From Thiomicrorhabdus lithotrophica (lineage in GTDB: Bacteria; Pseudomonadota; Gammaproteobacteria; Thiomicrospirales; Thiomicrospiraceae), in the NCBI RefSeq assembly GCF_029201445.1, contig NZ_CP102381.1, forward strand, positions 186,001 to 250,000: a stretch of 64,000 nucleotides of DNA, written 5' to 3'. A program made the translations under genes and the position numbers. Position 1 is the stretch's first letter. Each line of letters starts with the position of its first letter. Below, piece by piece: positions 27,240 through 35,862 of this stretch. The notes below the pieces were generated by a model, which was given only the letters and a program-made list of their open reading frames with translations, did not search any database and had not been told where the DNA came from.

Positions 27240-27488
27240 ATGATAAATGTATTATATTTTGCAAGTTTTAGAGAGATGCTGGGTAAGGCAGATGAGCAAA
27301 TTAAGGCAGAACACAGCACAGTGGGTGCTTTGATTGAGTCTTTGTCGACACGCGGTGAGAATTGGCAAAAAGCGTTATTAGAAAATCAAAATCTACAGAT
27401 TGCGGTTAATCATGATGTCGCGCAAAGAGACACAATGATAAAAGCCGGTGATGAAATTGCTTTTTTCCCTCCGGTAACAGGTGGTTAA
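27240..27488 (+). CDS. moaD: Molybdopterin synthase sulfur carrier subunit
   Basis: The 82-residue ubiquitin-like protein ends in F-F-P-P-V-T-G-G, the tail whose terminal glycine is thiocarboxylated to donate sulfur. It lies 25 bp after moaA and 5 bp before moaE, its partner in the synthase. Confidence 0.93.
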   Translation: MINVLYFASFREMLGKADEQIKAEHSTVGALIESLSTRGENWQKALLENQNLQIAVNHDVAQRDTMIKAGDEIAFFPPVTGG

Positions 27489-27493
27489 GCTCA

Positions 27494-27961
27494 ATGAGTG
27501 AATATCCTCATATTAAAATCCAACAAGAAGATTTTGACTTAACAACTGAAGTAGCCGCTTTAAGAGCGGGTCACAAGGATATTGGTGCTGTTGTTAGTTT
27601 TGTAGGTACGGTACGCGATATTAATGAAGGTGATGAAGTTAGTATTTTAGAGTTAGAGCATTACCCGGGCATGACAGAAAAAGCATTAGAAAAAATTCGT
27701 CTAGAAGCACATGAAAGATGGGCGCTTGAATCAAGTTTAATCATTCACCGAATTGGTAAAATGTATCCTACTGATCAAATTGTATTGGTTGCTGTTTCAA
27801 GTCGTCATAGGGAAAATGCATTTTATGCGTCTCACTTTATTATGGATTATCTTAAAACCAATGCACCGTTCTGGAAAAAAGAGACCTTGCCTAATGGTGA
27901 TGAACGATGGGTAGATGCCAGGATTACTGATAAAGAAGCTGAAAACCGTTGGATAAAATAG
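27494..27961 (+). CDS. moaE: Molybdopterin synthase catalytic subunit
   Basis: The 155-residue MoaE converts cyclic pyranopterin monophosphate to molybdopterin with sulfur from MoaD. Typical motifs are G-A-V-V-S-F-V-G-T-V-R, L-E-H-Y-P-G-M-T, R-I-G-K-M-Y-P, V-S-S-R-H-R-E-N-A-F and P-F-W-K-K-E (with the conserved lysines). A strong terminator follows, so read-through to moeA is probably partial. Confidence 0.93.
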   Translation: MSEYPHIKIQQEDFDLTTEVAALRAGHKDIGAVVSFVGTVRDINEGDEVSILELEHYPGMTEKALEKIRLEAHERWALESSLIIHRIGKMYPTDQIVLVAVSSRHRENAFYASHFIMDYLKTNAPFWKKETLPNGDERWVDARITDKEAENRWIK

Positions 27962-27995
27962 TCTACGTTACAAAAAAATAAATCAATTTAATATC

Positions 27996-28020
27996 TCCCT
28001 GCTGAAGCAGGGATTTTTTT
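27996..28020 (+). terminator. Terminator between moaE and moeA
   Basis: TCCCTGC-TGAA-GCAGGGA followed by seven T. It splits the molybdopterin genes into moaA-D-E and moeA-moaC. Confidence 0.88.
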
Positions 28021-28043
28021 AAGAAACATTTCTAAGGCACGTT

Positions 28044-29249
28044 ATGAAAACTTTTGATGAAGCATTGCATTATTTATTGTCCAAGGTAAAACAAACCCAA
28101 AAAACTGAAACGATTTCAATTACTGAAGCATTAGGAAGAGTATTAGCTGAGCCAATTGTCTCACCCGTTAACGTGCCACCACACGACAACAGTATGATGG
28201 ATGGCTATGCGTTACATAGCTTTGACTTAGAGCATAATTCGGTTTTTAAAGTGAGTCAGCGTATTCCAGCTGGCACAACGCCTAAGCCATTAGTTACTGG
28301 GACGGCGGCTAGAATCTTTACAGGTGCACCTATCCCTCAGGGTGCAAACTTAGTCATTATGCAGGAAGAAACAGAGCAAATTTCTGATAACGAAATCAAA
28401 GTGAACGCATCTAAAACAAATAGTGGGCAAAATATTCGAGTTACTGGTGAAGACATTGCAGAAAAAGCCACTATTTTAAAGCCAGGCCATAAGCTTCGCC
28501 CACAAGACTTAGGGTTAATTACCTCTATTGGTTTTGATAAGGTCACGGTATTTAAGCCTTTGACAATAGCTACCTTTACAACAGGTGACGAGTTACTCGA
28601 GCCAGGACAAGCTACTGCACCAGGTAAAATATACAACGCAAACCGCTATGTACTTAATGGTTTGGTTCCACAGCTAGGCTTTAGTTTAATTGATTTGGGT
28701 CGTGTAGAAGATACGATTGAATCAACGATTGAAGCAATGAAACAAGCAGCGAAAGTTGCAGACGTTGTCATTACAACAGGTGGTGTTTCGGTCGGTGAGG
28801 AAGATCATATTAAACCAGCTATTGAACAGCTAGGTTCTTTAGATATGTGGAAAGTAAAGATGAAGCCGGGTAAGCCCCTAGCCTATGGAGACATTGAAGG
28901 CACACCATTTATAGGCTTACCAGGTAATCCGGTTTCTGCATTTGCTACGTTTAACTTGTTTGCTCGCCCCTATTTATTAAAAATGCAGGGTGCTACGAAT
29001 CTCAAAGCGAAACCTATCTGGTTAGATGCAGATTTTGAATGGTTAAAAGCAGGCTTTAGACGAGAGTTTGCTCGTGCAAGATTGGTGAATAAAAATCAGA
29101 AAAGTGTCATTGAGATTTATCCTAACCAAGGTTCAGGTGTTTTAACGTCAACAGTTTGGGCAGATGGTTTTGTAGTGATTCCAGAAGATACGCAAATTCA
29201 TAAAGGCGATAAAGTCGCTTTTTACCCTTTTAATCCAGTGGATGAATAA
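28044..29249 (+). CDS. moeA: Molybdopterin molybdenumtransferase MoeA
   Basis: MoeA inserts molybdate into adenylylated molybdopterin. The 401-residue protein has the MoeA N-terminal domain with [12 protein letters not shown], the MoCF domain with T-T-G-D-E-L and [21 protein letters not shown], and a C-terminal barrel. An AAGG site lies upstream. It abuts or overlaps moaC, indicating cotranslation. A MogA homologue is not adjacent. Confidence 0.93.
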   Translation: MKTFDEALHYLLSKVKQTQKTETISITEALGRVLAEPIVSPVNVPPHDNSMMDGYALHSFDLEHNSVFKVSQRIPAGTTPKPLVTGTAARIFTGAPIPQGANLVIMQEETEQISDNEIKVNASKTNSGQNIRVTGEDIAEKATILKPGHKLRPQDLGLITSIGFDKVTVFKPLTIATFTTGDELLEPGQATAPGKIYNANRYVLNGLVPQLGFSLIDLGRVEDTIESTIEAMKQAAKVADVVITTGGVSVGEEDHIKPAIEQLGSLDMWKVKMKPGKPLAYGDIEGTPFIGLPGNPVSAFATFNLFARPYLLKMQGATNLKAKPIWLDADFEWLKAGFRREFARARLVNKNQKSVIEIYPNQGSGVLTSTVWADGFVVIPEDTQIHKGDKVAFYPFNPVDE

Positions 29250-29250
29250 C

Positions 29251-29730
29251 ATGACAGAACAAGTATTAACGCATTTAGATGACAAGGGCCAAGCTCGTAT
29301 GGTTGATGTGAGCGAAAAGGCACATACAGAACGTTCAGCAACGGCCACGGGCACCATTTTTATGCAGCTCGAAACTCTGAGTATGATTGTGGAAGGAAAG
29401 CACAAAAAGGGGGATGTGATGGCAACTGCACGTATTGCAGGGATTATGGCGGCAAAACGTACGCCTGACCTGATTCCAATGTGTCATCCACTCATGATTA
29501 CTTCTGTAAAAGTAGAATTAACACCAGATATAGAGAACAGTTGCGTTGTGATTAATGCGACGTGTAAAACAGTTGGTCAAACCGGGATCGAAATTGAGGC
29601 GTTAACCGCAGCATCTGTTGCCGCTCTAACGCTATACGATATGTGTAAAGCTGTGGATAGAGGAATGGTTATTGACCAAGTGAAACTGCTTGAAAAAATC
29701 GGCGGAAAGTCAGGGCATTGGACACGATAA
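29251..29730 (+). CDS. moaC: Cyclic pyranopterin monophosphate synthase
   Basis: MoaC converts the MoaA product to cyclic pyranopterin monophosphate. About 159 residues, with [27 protein letters not shown] and M-C-K-A-V-D-R-G-M. The ATG at 29251 matches the usual MoaC N-terminus; an in-frame ATG at 29242 would overlap moeA by 8 bp. Confidence 0.92.
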   Translation: MTEQVLTHLDDKGQARMVDVSEKAHTERSATATGTIFMQLETLSMIVEGKHKKGDVMATARIAGIMAAKRTPDLIPMCHPLMITSVKVELTPDIENSCVVINATCKTVGQTGIEIEALTAASVAALTLYDMCKAVDRGMVIDQVKLLEKIGGKSGHWTR

Positions 29731-30050
29731 CAACAGATGATGACATACCGTCCCAGAATGCAAAGTTCTGGTATGTTTACCTTTTGCGTTGCGCGGACAA
29801 TTCTTTGTATTGCGGAATAACCACTGATTTACAAAAACGTTTAAGACAGCATAATGGTGAACTTATCGGTGGTGCAAAATACACCAAAGTACGCCAGCCT
29901 TGTGAATTAGTCTATTCAGAAACCTCTGAAAATCGCAGTGAAGCTTCTAAGCGTGAATATGCCATTAAACAACTGACTAAAAGCACCAAAGAACTGATGA
30001 TTCAGCAGCATGAAATAAACCCACCAGGCCTGGTCAAACAATCAAAATGA
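29718..30050 (+). CDS. GIY-YIG nuclease-fold protein (UPF0213/YhbQ-like)
   Basis: The 110-residue protein has the GIY-YIG hallmarks as W-Y-V-Y-L-L-R-C and L-Y-C-G-I-T-T-D-L, with catalytic-type Arg in K-R-L-R-Q-H-N and Glu in A-S-K-R-E-Y-A. Members of this UPF0213-type family are single-domain nuclease-like proteins whose role is little known. The start is a TTG overlapping moaC by 13 bp, so it is translated from the same mRNA. Near the end is an exact iterated palindrome coding P-P-G-L-V. Confidence 0.8.
   Translation: MDTITTDDDIPSQNAKFWYVYLLRCADNSLYCGITTDLQKRLRQHNGELIGGAKYTKVRQPCELVYSETSENRSEASKREYAIKQLTKSTKELMIQQHEINPPGLVKQSK
30023..30034. repeat. Iterated palindrome ACCAGGCCTGGT inside the GIY-YIG gene
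   Basis: Exact copy in the last codons of the gene. Confidence 0.9.
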
Positions 30051-30061
30051 GTGATTTATTT

Positions 30062-30088
30062 AAAAACCTGTATTACACAGGTTTTTTT
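30062..30088 (+). terminator. Terminator of the moeA-moaC-GIY-YIG unit
   Basis: AAAAACCTGT/ACAGGTTTTT with ATTAC loop and T tail. Confidence 0.85.
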
Positions 30089-30151
30089 ATGCCTGGTGAA
30101 ACGCTATCATAATTAAACTTATTTTAACTCAAATTTATTTTGGTGACAGTT

Positions 30152-32095
30152 ATGTCAAATGAAAACATAAGAATGCATTACAGCTCTTTCCGGAGAGCTG
30201 TAGATACAAGCATTTTATCTATAATAATATTAATACCTTCTGCCGTTATTTTATATTTTTGGCCAGATGCACAGCTAACTCCCTATGTACTTTTAGGTGT
30301 TGGATTATTTTTTGTATTAATTTCTAAACCATTATTTTCCATTCAAGGTTGGAAAATACGAATATATGGCATTGTAGAAATAGCAATACTGTATGGAGCA
30401 ATACTGCTTACAACCTTCTTTGTTAAACCAGAACAAAATGCAATTATCTGGGGAGTTGGTGGAATTATTTTTCACTTCACCCTATCTTGGATGTTTGCAA
30501 ACAGAACAAGAAGCATTGAAATATGGGCAAATGATTGGCACAAACCTCAATACCAGCGACAAACTCAAATGCAACAGGCAAACAATACCCCCGAACAGGA
30601 CGGTGGCGTGAACCCAGCATTAGAGTTTCCAGCAAGAAAACCGCGCTTTACCTATAAAGATGTGCATGGTATGGAAGAGCTGAAAAGCAACCTTTCTAAA
30701 ACCATTCACAACTTTGAAACAGAAGGTGGCAACGGGATTCTTTTATTTGGTGCGCCTGGTAACGGTAAAACGTTTGTGGCTGAAGCCATTTCAGGTGAGA
30801 TCGGTGTTAACTTCTTAGAAGCCAGAACATCCGAACTAACCTCTAAATGGATTGGACATACTACTGAAAAAATCAATCAAGTTTTTGAAGCGGCTAAACT
30901 CCAAGCACCTTGCGTCTTATTCTTAGATGAAATCGACTCTTTCCTTATGGATCGAGGAGATAGCTCTATGAACCAAGACTCACGCCAATCAGCTAATACC
31001 TTATTAACTTCTATTTCTGAGTTAAACAAAGGGTATAAAGAACATGGCGTTTTAGTCTTAGCGGCCACCAACTTTATCGACAAACTTGATGAAGCGGGTA
31101 TTCGTGAAGGACGATTCGATAGAAAGATTAAAGTTTACGCCCCAGATAAAGAAGCTCGTAAGGGAATCTTGTTAGATGGTGTACTTGGTCAGAAAATCGA
31201 TGAAAAAACCGTTGAACAGGTCGTGTCTCGATGGGAAGGTTTTTCTGTTGCGCGTATGCGTGGTATTGCCAAGGCAGCCAAGCGTTTTGCAAGAGAGGAA
31301 AACAAACCTATTGATATTGACCTACTTAGCCGTGCGTTAAGAGATGTTCAAGGTCGAATGGGAGAACAAATCCCTGAAGATGCTCTAGGGCTTGCTGATC
31401 TATCTTTTGATGAAAATCAAAAAACAGCGTTAACACTTTTGGTTAGGTCTCTGGCTGAACGGCATAATATTGAAGCAAAAGGGGGGCAAATTCCCAAAGG
31501 TGCACTGTTTTTTGGGCCACCAGGTACCGGTAAAACAACCGTAGCTAAAGCTTTAGCTAAAGATTTGGGTTGGGCGTATCTTTCAACATCGGGTCATGCC
31601 CTTTTACAGAAACCTGAACAAATTGATAAGATGATTCAATCGGCTTCTGATATGCGTCCTGCGATTGTTTTTATTGATGAGGCCGAAGGGCTTTTAGGAG
31701 ACCGCCAAATTAATCCGCACACAAAAGAAATAACCAATAAGTTACTTTTTGCTATGGATGGCGAACGCCCGCTACATGATGTATTTTTTATTGCGGCGAC
31801 CAACCATCCCGATGATGTAGATAGTGCCATGATGCGTTGGGGACGTTTTTCTGAAGTGTTTGATTTAGTGATGAATGAAAACACCTTGAAAACAGTTGTG
31901 TTGAAATTTATAAAAGAACGATCAGAACATGTAAGTTTTGAAGGCGATATAGAAGCGATGGTTGAAAGAATGTATAGATTAGGTTATTCACCAGCCGATG
32001 TAAAAGGTTGCATGACCAAGAGTGTTAACCAGGCTGTCATGAATGATGCTGTGAATGATGAACATGCGAAAGTGAACTTGGACAATTTGCCTTGA
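30152..32095 (+). CDS. Membrane-anchored tandem AAA+ ATPase
   Basis: The protein of about 647 residues has an N-terminal region with three or four hydrophobic helices (about 15-130), a short linker, then two AAA+ domains. The first has G-A-P-G-N-G-K-T, L-F-L-D-E-I-D-S and E-G-R-F-D-R (arginine finger). The second has G-P-P-G-T-G-K-T-T, V-F-I-D-E-A-E-G and M-R-W-G-R-F. Both look competent. The double-ring plan recalls Cdc48/VAT-like unfoldases, but there is no FtsH-type zinc protease (no HExxH) and no recognised N domain. It is probably a membrane-bound unfoldase or segregase. The ATG at 30152 is preferred to an upstream TTG. It stands alone between terminators. Confidence 0.7.
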   Translation: MSNENIRMHYSSFRRAVDTSILSIIILIPSAVILYFWPDAQLTPYVLLGVGLFFVLISKPLFSIQGWKIRIYGIVEIAILYGAILLTTFFVKPEQNAIIWGVGGIIFHFTLSWMFANRTRSIEIWANDWHKPQYQRQTQMQQANNTPEQDGGVNPALEFPARKPRFTYKDVHGMEELKSNLSKTIHNFETEGGNGILLFGAPGNGKTFVAEAISGEIGVNFLEARTSELTSKWIGHTTEKINQVFEAAKLQAPCVLFLDEIDSFLMDRGDSSMNQDSRQSANTLLTSISELNKGYKEHGVLVLAATNFIDKLDEAGIREGRFDRKIKVYAPDKEARKGILLDGVLGQKIDEKTVEQVVSRWEGFSVARMRGIAKAAKRFAREENKPIDIDLLSRALRDVQGRMGEQIPEDALGLADLSFDENQKTALTLLVRSLAERHNIEAKGGQIPKGALFFGPPGTGKTTVAKALAKDLGWAYLSTSGHALLQKPEQIDKMIQSASDMRPAIVFIDEAEGLLGDRQINPHTKEITNKLLFAMDGERPLHDVFFIAATNHPDDVDSAMMRWGRFSEVFDLVMNENTLKTVVLKFIKERSEHVSFEGDIEAMVERMYRLGYSPADVKGCMTKSVNQAVMNDAVNDEHAKVNLDNLP

Positions 32096-32097
32096 TA

Positions 32098-32113
32098 TTA
32101 CCAGGCCTGGTAA
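32098..32113. repeat. Iterated palindrome TTACCAGGCCTGGTAA
   Basis: Exact 16-base form, 3 bp after the AAA+ gene and before its terminator, between converging genes. Confidence 0.9.
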
Positions 32114-32141
32114 AAGGTAATTTTAAGAGTGTATAAACATT

Positions 32142-32167
32142 AAAAAACCCGCGAAAGCGGGTTTTTT
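32142..32167. terminator. Bidirectional terminator
   Basis: AAAAAACCCGC-GAAA-GCGGGTTTTTT serves both the AAA+ gene and deaD, which converge here. Confidence 0.92.
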
Positions 32168-32185
32168 TGTTGGAGCTAGCTAAGA

Positions 32186-33994
32186 TTAACTGCGTTTTGG
32201 AGCACGGCGTGGTTTACCTTTGTCTTTACCTGCTCCGCCGCCAGCTGGCTTATTACGAGATAGACGCTTGCGAGGTTCACCAGAACCACCGCCAGCAGTG
32301 ACTTCACGAATTTTAAGCTGTTGACCACAAACCCATGCTTTGCTTAGATCTTCTTTAGCAGCTTTAGGCATGTCAGAAGGTAAATCAACAGTACTGAACG
32401 TATCTTCAATGTTTAACTGACGAATAAATTCACTGTCTAGTCCGGCCTCGTTAGCAATACAACCAACGATGTTACCAGGACGAACACCATGTTGATTACC
32501 CACTTCAATGCGGAAACGTGTCATACCTTCATCAGGTGTTGCTGAACGTTGGCGACGTGGTTTGCGTTCTGGACGGTCACCACGGCCACCTCTATCTCCG
32601 CGACCACCACGTTCATTTCGCCCACCGCGATCATTTGATCCTGCATTGCGTTCTGCACGAGGTTCACGAATTGGCTTGTCAGACATAAAGAAAGGAATAT
32701 CACCTTGAAGTAAGCGTGCTAAACCAGCCGCAATTTCTACAGCAGGAATATTCTTCTCAGTTTCAATCTGTTCAATCATCTCTTGATAGAAAGCCGTATC
32801 TTCAAGTTGCGTTGCTTCGATGATGCGAGATTTAAACTTATCTACACGGCTGTCGTTAATGTCTTGCGTAGAAGGCAAGTGCATTTCAGGAATCTTGCTC
32901 TTAGTTGTTCTTTCAATTGAGCTTAAAAGACGACGCTCACGTGGTGTAACGAATAGTACTGCAGTACCAGAACGTCCAGCACGGCCTGTACGACCAATAC
33001 GGTGAACATAAGATTCGTTATCCTGTGGAATATCATAGTTAAATACATGGCTAATACGTGGAACATCTAAACCACGTGCAACAACGTCTGTTGCTACTAG
33101 GATGTCTAGCTTGCCTTTTTTAAGTTGGTCAACAATACGCTCGCGTTGGTTCTGTGCAATATCGCCGTTAAGTGCAGCAGCAGCATAACCACGTGCTTCT
33201 AAACGTTCTGCAAGATCAACGGTCGCTGTTTTAGTGCGCACGAAGATAATTGAAGCATCCATGTTTTCTTCAGCTTCTAAAATACGCGTTAGCGCATCTA
33301 GTTTGTGTCCGCCACTTACTAACAGGTACTTCTGTTCAATAGTGGTTGCTGTTGCTGTTTTCTGCTTAATAATAACTTCAGTTGGATTATTAAGGTAGTT
33401 AGAAGCAATGCGGTGAACTTCTTTAGGCATTGTTGCTGAAAATAGTGCAATTTGACGAGTCTTAGGTGTTTGTTGAAGAATCCACTCAACATCATCAATG
33501 AATCCCATGCGTAGCATTTCATCGGCTTCATCTAATACAAGAAGCTTTAATGTGTCTAGTTTTAATGTTCCTTTACGGATATGGTCCATAACTCGACCAG
33601 GCGTACCCACTACAACGTGAACACCACGGTTTAAGGCGCGAATCTGTGTTCCGTAGTCTGAACCACCATAAATAGGTAGAACATGGAAACCTTTCATGTG
33701 GTGAGCAAAACCTTGGAATGCTTCAGCAACCTGAATAGCAAGTTCGCGTGTTGGTGCTAATACCAATATTTGTGGATTTTTTTGTTTGATATCGGCTTGT
33801 GATAGTGCCGGTAATGCAAAAGCAGCCGTTTTACCTGTACCCGTTTGAGCCATACCTAAAATATCATTACCAGTCATTAATGCTGGAATAGCTTGAGCCT
33901 GGATTGGTGAAGGAGTTTCGTAACCAATATCAGTGATAGCCTGAAGTACTTCTGGTTTTAAATTTAAATCTTTGAATGTTACATCAACAGTCAT
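32186..33994 (-). CDS. deaD: DEAD-box ATP-dependent RNA helicase DeaD/CsdA
   Basis: CsdA unwinds RNA in ribosome assembly and cold adaptation. The 602-residue protein has the Q motif, A-Q-T-G-T-G-K-T, P-T-R-E-L-A, D-E-A-D, S-A-T and H-R-I-G-R-T-G-R motifs. After these come an Arg/Gly-rich stretch (about 455-490) and a DbpA-type RNA-binding domain, then a basic tail. This order is typical of CsdA. A 300-nt leader precedes it. Confidence 0.93.
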   Translation of the reverse strand: MTVDVTFKDLNLKPEVLQAITDIGYETPSPIQAQAIPALMTGNDILGMAQTGTGKTAAFALPALSQADIKQKNPQILVLAPTRELAIQVAEAFQGFAHHMKGFHVLPIYGGSDYGTQIRALNRGVHVVVGTPGRVMDHIRKGTLKLDTLKLLVLDEADEMLRMGFIDDVEWILQQTPKTRQIALFSATMPKEVHRIASNYLNNPTEVIIKQKTATATTIEQKYLLVSGGHKLDALTRILEAEENMDASIIFVRTKTATVDLAERLEARGYAAAALNGDIAQNQRERIVDQLKKGKLDILVATDVVARGLDVPRISHVFNYDIPQDNESYVHRIGRTGRAGRSGTAVLFVTPRERRLLSSIERTTKSKIPEMHLPSTQDINDSRVDKFKSRIIEATQLEDTAFYQEMIEQIETEKNIPAVEIAAGLARLLQGDIPFFMSDKPIREPRAERNAGSNDRGGRNERGGRGDRGGRGDRPERKPRRQRSATPDEGMTRFRIEVGNQHGVRPGNIVGCIANEAGLDSEFIRQLNIEDTFSTVDLPSDMPKAAKEDLSKAWVCGQQLKIREVTAGGGSGEPRKRLSRNKPAGGGAGKDKGKPRRAPKRS

Positions 33995-34345
33995 TAGGGG
34001 TCCTTTTCTCGTAGTGAGAATAAAGTGCCCTTGAATATTAAGCGTCTTTACTACAAAACAGAAACCAAAGACAAAACGACAGCCTCTTACAAAAGTAAGA
34101 CTGGAATTGTTGGCTCATAAATAATGTTTTAACGTAAGAATTGAGTCGTATTCTGGGGCAAATTGCGTCTAGTAGAGCACCTTTGCATCAGAATAATCAG
34201 ATCGCTTGATGTTGTGACAAGCGTAGGCAAATGGCTCTTTGAAGCATGATTTATACAATAGCTAGTTTCTATTTTACTACTAGAATTTAAAAGCTTAAAT
34301 CATTGCGAGTGCGCGGATTCTACTAAAAACCTAATGAAATTGCAA
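33995..34345 (-). promoter_or_regulatory. deaD promoter and long 5' leader
   Basis: On the minus strand TTGCAA (34345-34340), a 17-bp spacer and TAGAAT (34322-34317) form a good promoter. Transcription would start near 34310, giving a leader of about 316 nt with no plausible gene. Long structured leaders are known for cold-shock deaD and csp mRNAs; a thermosensing role here is inference. Confidence 0.55.
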
Positions 34346-34378
34346 GTTTACATTTAATTGTTCGTGTTTTGTATGAAG

Positions 34379-34394
34379 TTACCAGGCCTGGTAA
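34379..34394. repeat. Iterated palindrome TTACCAGGCCTGGTAA
   Basis: Exact 16-base form between the cynS terminator and the deaD promoter. Confidence 0.9.
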
Positions 34395-34433
34395 TAAGGT
34401 AATTTAGTTTAAGAGAGGAAGCATAATTTAAAC

Positions 34434-34472
34434 AAAATCCTGTCCGGAGGAGGAGAGAGATGACAGGATTTT
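34434..34472 (-). terminator. Terminator of cynS
   Basis: AAAATCCTGTC pairs with GACAGGATTTT (11 bp, 17-base loop); on the minus strand it is followed by TTTGTTT-like sequence. Confidence 0.65.
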
Positions 34473-34488
34473 GAAGAGGGTTAAGCGT

Positions 34489-34932
34489 TTACCAAGACTT
34501 ATAAGGTAAGAATTTTCCATTCATGGTGACAACAACGCGGTCACCAGCAGGGTTTTCTTCTTTATCAATATCCAATGAGAAGTCAATCGCACTCATAATT
34601 CCGTCGCCAAATTTTTCCTGAATCACTTCTTTCATTGTTGGTCCGTAAACGCCGACAATTTCATACAAGCGATAAATAAGCGGATCAGTTGGAATGACTT
34701 GATCCCATGTTTTAGTTGGGAAGGCTTTAAGTGCTTCTACAACGTCTGAATCTAGTCCTAATAATGCAGCAACCTTTTCAGCTGCATCAGCATCAAGGTG
34801 GTTCATGCCTAAACAAGCGGAAGTTGCATAAACTTCACCAAGGCCAGCGGCTTTTGCGATCTCTTCCCAACTAATTGATTTTTCATATTTAGCTAAAACA
34901 ATAGCTTCGGTCATTTCTACTTTTGACAACAT
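34489..34932 (-). CDS. cynS: Cyanate hydratase (cyanase)
   Basis: Cyanase decomposes cyanate with bicarbonate to ammonia and CO2, detoxifying it and releasing nitrogen. The 147 residues from ATG 34932 match the family's length. Conserved C-terminal segments with catalytic Arg, Glu and Ser are visible (Y-R-L-Y-E-I-V-G-V-Y-G, I-M-S-A-I-D-F, V-T-M-N-G-K-F-L-P-Y). A GGAG site lies before 34932; the frame is open further upstream, across the predicted promoter, so the longer start is rejected. A canonical sigma54 promoter lies 47 bp upstream. It diverges from the OsmC operon and is probably co-regulated with it. Confidence 0.93.
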   Translation of the reverse strand: MLSKVEMTEAIVLAKYEKSISWEEIAKAAGLGEVYATSACLGMNHLDADAAEKVAALLGLDSDVVEALKAFPTKTWDQVIPTDPLIYRLYEIVGVYGPTMKEVIQEKFGDGIMSAIDFSLDIDKEENPAGDRVVVTMNGKFLPYKSW

Positions 34933-34978
34933 GGTTAATTCTCCAAATGTAAATAAATTAAATAATCGCACTAGACTA

Positions 34979-34994
34979 TGCAAAGGATATGCCA
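34979..34994 (-). promoter_or_regulatory. Sigma54 (-24/-12) promoter of cynS
   Basis: On the minus strand TGGCATATCCTTTGCA, matching TGGCAY-N5-TTGCA with the exact 10-nt gap between GG and GC. The start codon is 47 bp downstream. Confidence 0.75.
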
Positions 34995-35045
34995 CGTTTT
35001 ATAACCTATTGAATTTTATAGATATTGATGATTTTAGTTAGAGTT

Positions 35046-35097
35046 TTTGTTGACATTTTGTAACAAATTGTAGTGTTTAATTGTAATTGTCAACAAA
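35046..35097. promoter_or_regulatory. Candidate activator-binding sites between cynS and the OsmC operon
   Basis: TTTGTT-N10-AACAAA (35046-35067) is a perfect inverted repeat. A second, weaker site with the same geometry ends in AACAAA (35076-35097). The outer arms TTTGTTGACA and TGTCAACAAA are also exact inverted copies. They lie 52 bp and 114 bp from the two flanking sigma54 promoters, a usual distance for enhancer-binding proteins. Confidence 0.6.
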
Positions 35098-35180
35098 GTT
35101 GTTCAAAATGATAGTGTAAAGTTAATGTTAGGTTTTATGTAAGTTAATTAACTGACTGAATTTAAAGAATTAATAAGTTA

Positions 35181-35198
35181 TTGGCATTTAAGACGCTA
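35181..35198 (+). promoter_or_regulatory. Candidate sigma54 promoter of the OsmC operon
   Basis: TTGGCATTTAAGACGCTA keeps GG and GC 10 nt apart; the -24 half is perfect, the -12 half (ACGCT) is weaker. It lies 72 bp before the OsmC start codon. Confidence 0.6.
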
Positions 35199-35269
35199 TA
35201 GCAAGGGTAAGTTTTCGAATCAACGAAATACCAATAACTTAATTTAATAAAAATTCTTAGGAGAATTAC

Positions 35270-35809
35270 ATGGCTGAAATGATTATTCCATCTTGCTTAC
35301 GCCCAATCGATACTGACGGACTTAACAAATTAGGTGAGGCTGGAAAAGCGGCACCGGATACGGTTAAAACTTTAAAGAGTAAGACTGTGCTAGAGGGTCA
35401 GTTTAAAAATTTAAACTATATTCGTGATTTAGATGCGATTGTGGTTGATGAGCCACCAGTTTTATTAGGTGAAGATACCGCACCTAACCCATCTGAAATG
35501 GCTTTACTGTCTCTTGGATCATGTTTATCTGTAGGTGTTCAGGCTAACGCAACTAACCAAGGAATTCCTTTGACGAAATTAGAAGTTGAACTTGAAGGTG
35601 ATATCAATATTACAGCTGTTTGGGGAACGGGTGATTTAGATCCAAACAAAAAACTAGGTGTAACAGAAGTAAGAGCATTCTTTACGATTGAATCGCCGGG
35701 TACGCCTAAAGAAAAACTTGAAGAGCTTGTTGCCCATGCAATGAAGTGGTCACCAGTAGCCAATACATATCTTAATGCTGTAGATATGTCTGGAAAATTA
35801 GTCGACTAG
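35270..35809 (+). CDS. OsmC-family protein
   Basis: The 179-residue protein follows the OsmC/Ohr fold: P-N-P-S-E-M-A-L-L-S-L-G-S-C-L (first conserved Cys and core helix), then a middle strand and Y-L-N-A-V-D-M at the end. The second peroxidatic Cys of classic Ohr/OsmC, expected in the V-x-x-T-L region, is not seen (the stretch reads W-S-P-V-A-N-T-Y). So a peroxidase role is uncertain. It leads a three-gene operon with a sigma54 promoter. AGGAG lies before its ATG. Confidence 0.78.
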   Translation: MAEMIIPSCLRPIDTDGLNKLGEAGKAAPDTVKTLKSKTVLEGQFKNLNYIRDLDAIVVDEPPVLLGEDTAPNPSEMALLSLGSCLSVGVQANATNQGIPLTKLEVELEGDINITAVWGTGDLDPNKKLGVTEVRAFFTIESPGTPKEKLEELVAHAMKWSPVANTYLNAVDMSGKLVD

Positions 35810-35813
35810 AAAC

Positions 35814-35829
35814 TTACCAGGCCTGGTAA
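35814..35829. repeat. Iterated palindrome TTACCAGGCCTGGTAA
   Basis: Exact 16-base form (18-bp palindrome 35813-35830), in the 53-bp gap inside the OsmC operon, followed by a part copy TCCAGGCC. Confidence 0.9.
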
Positions 35830-35862
35830 GTCCAGGCCGTAATGACTTAAGGAGTAAATCTC

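Noticed and set aside
34979-34994. nif or nor function for the activator
   Set aside because: The domain order is that of NifA/NorR, but no nitrogenase or nitric oxide reductase genes lie here, so I give no specific name.
34933-34995. Longer cyanase starting at 34995
   Set aside because: It would run across the canonical sigma54 promoter. The family length and a GGAG site support 34932.
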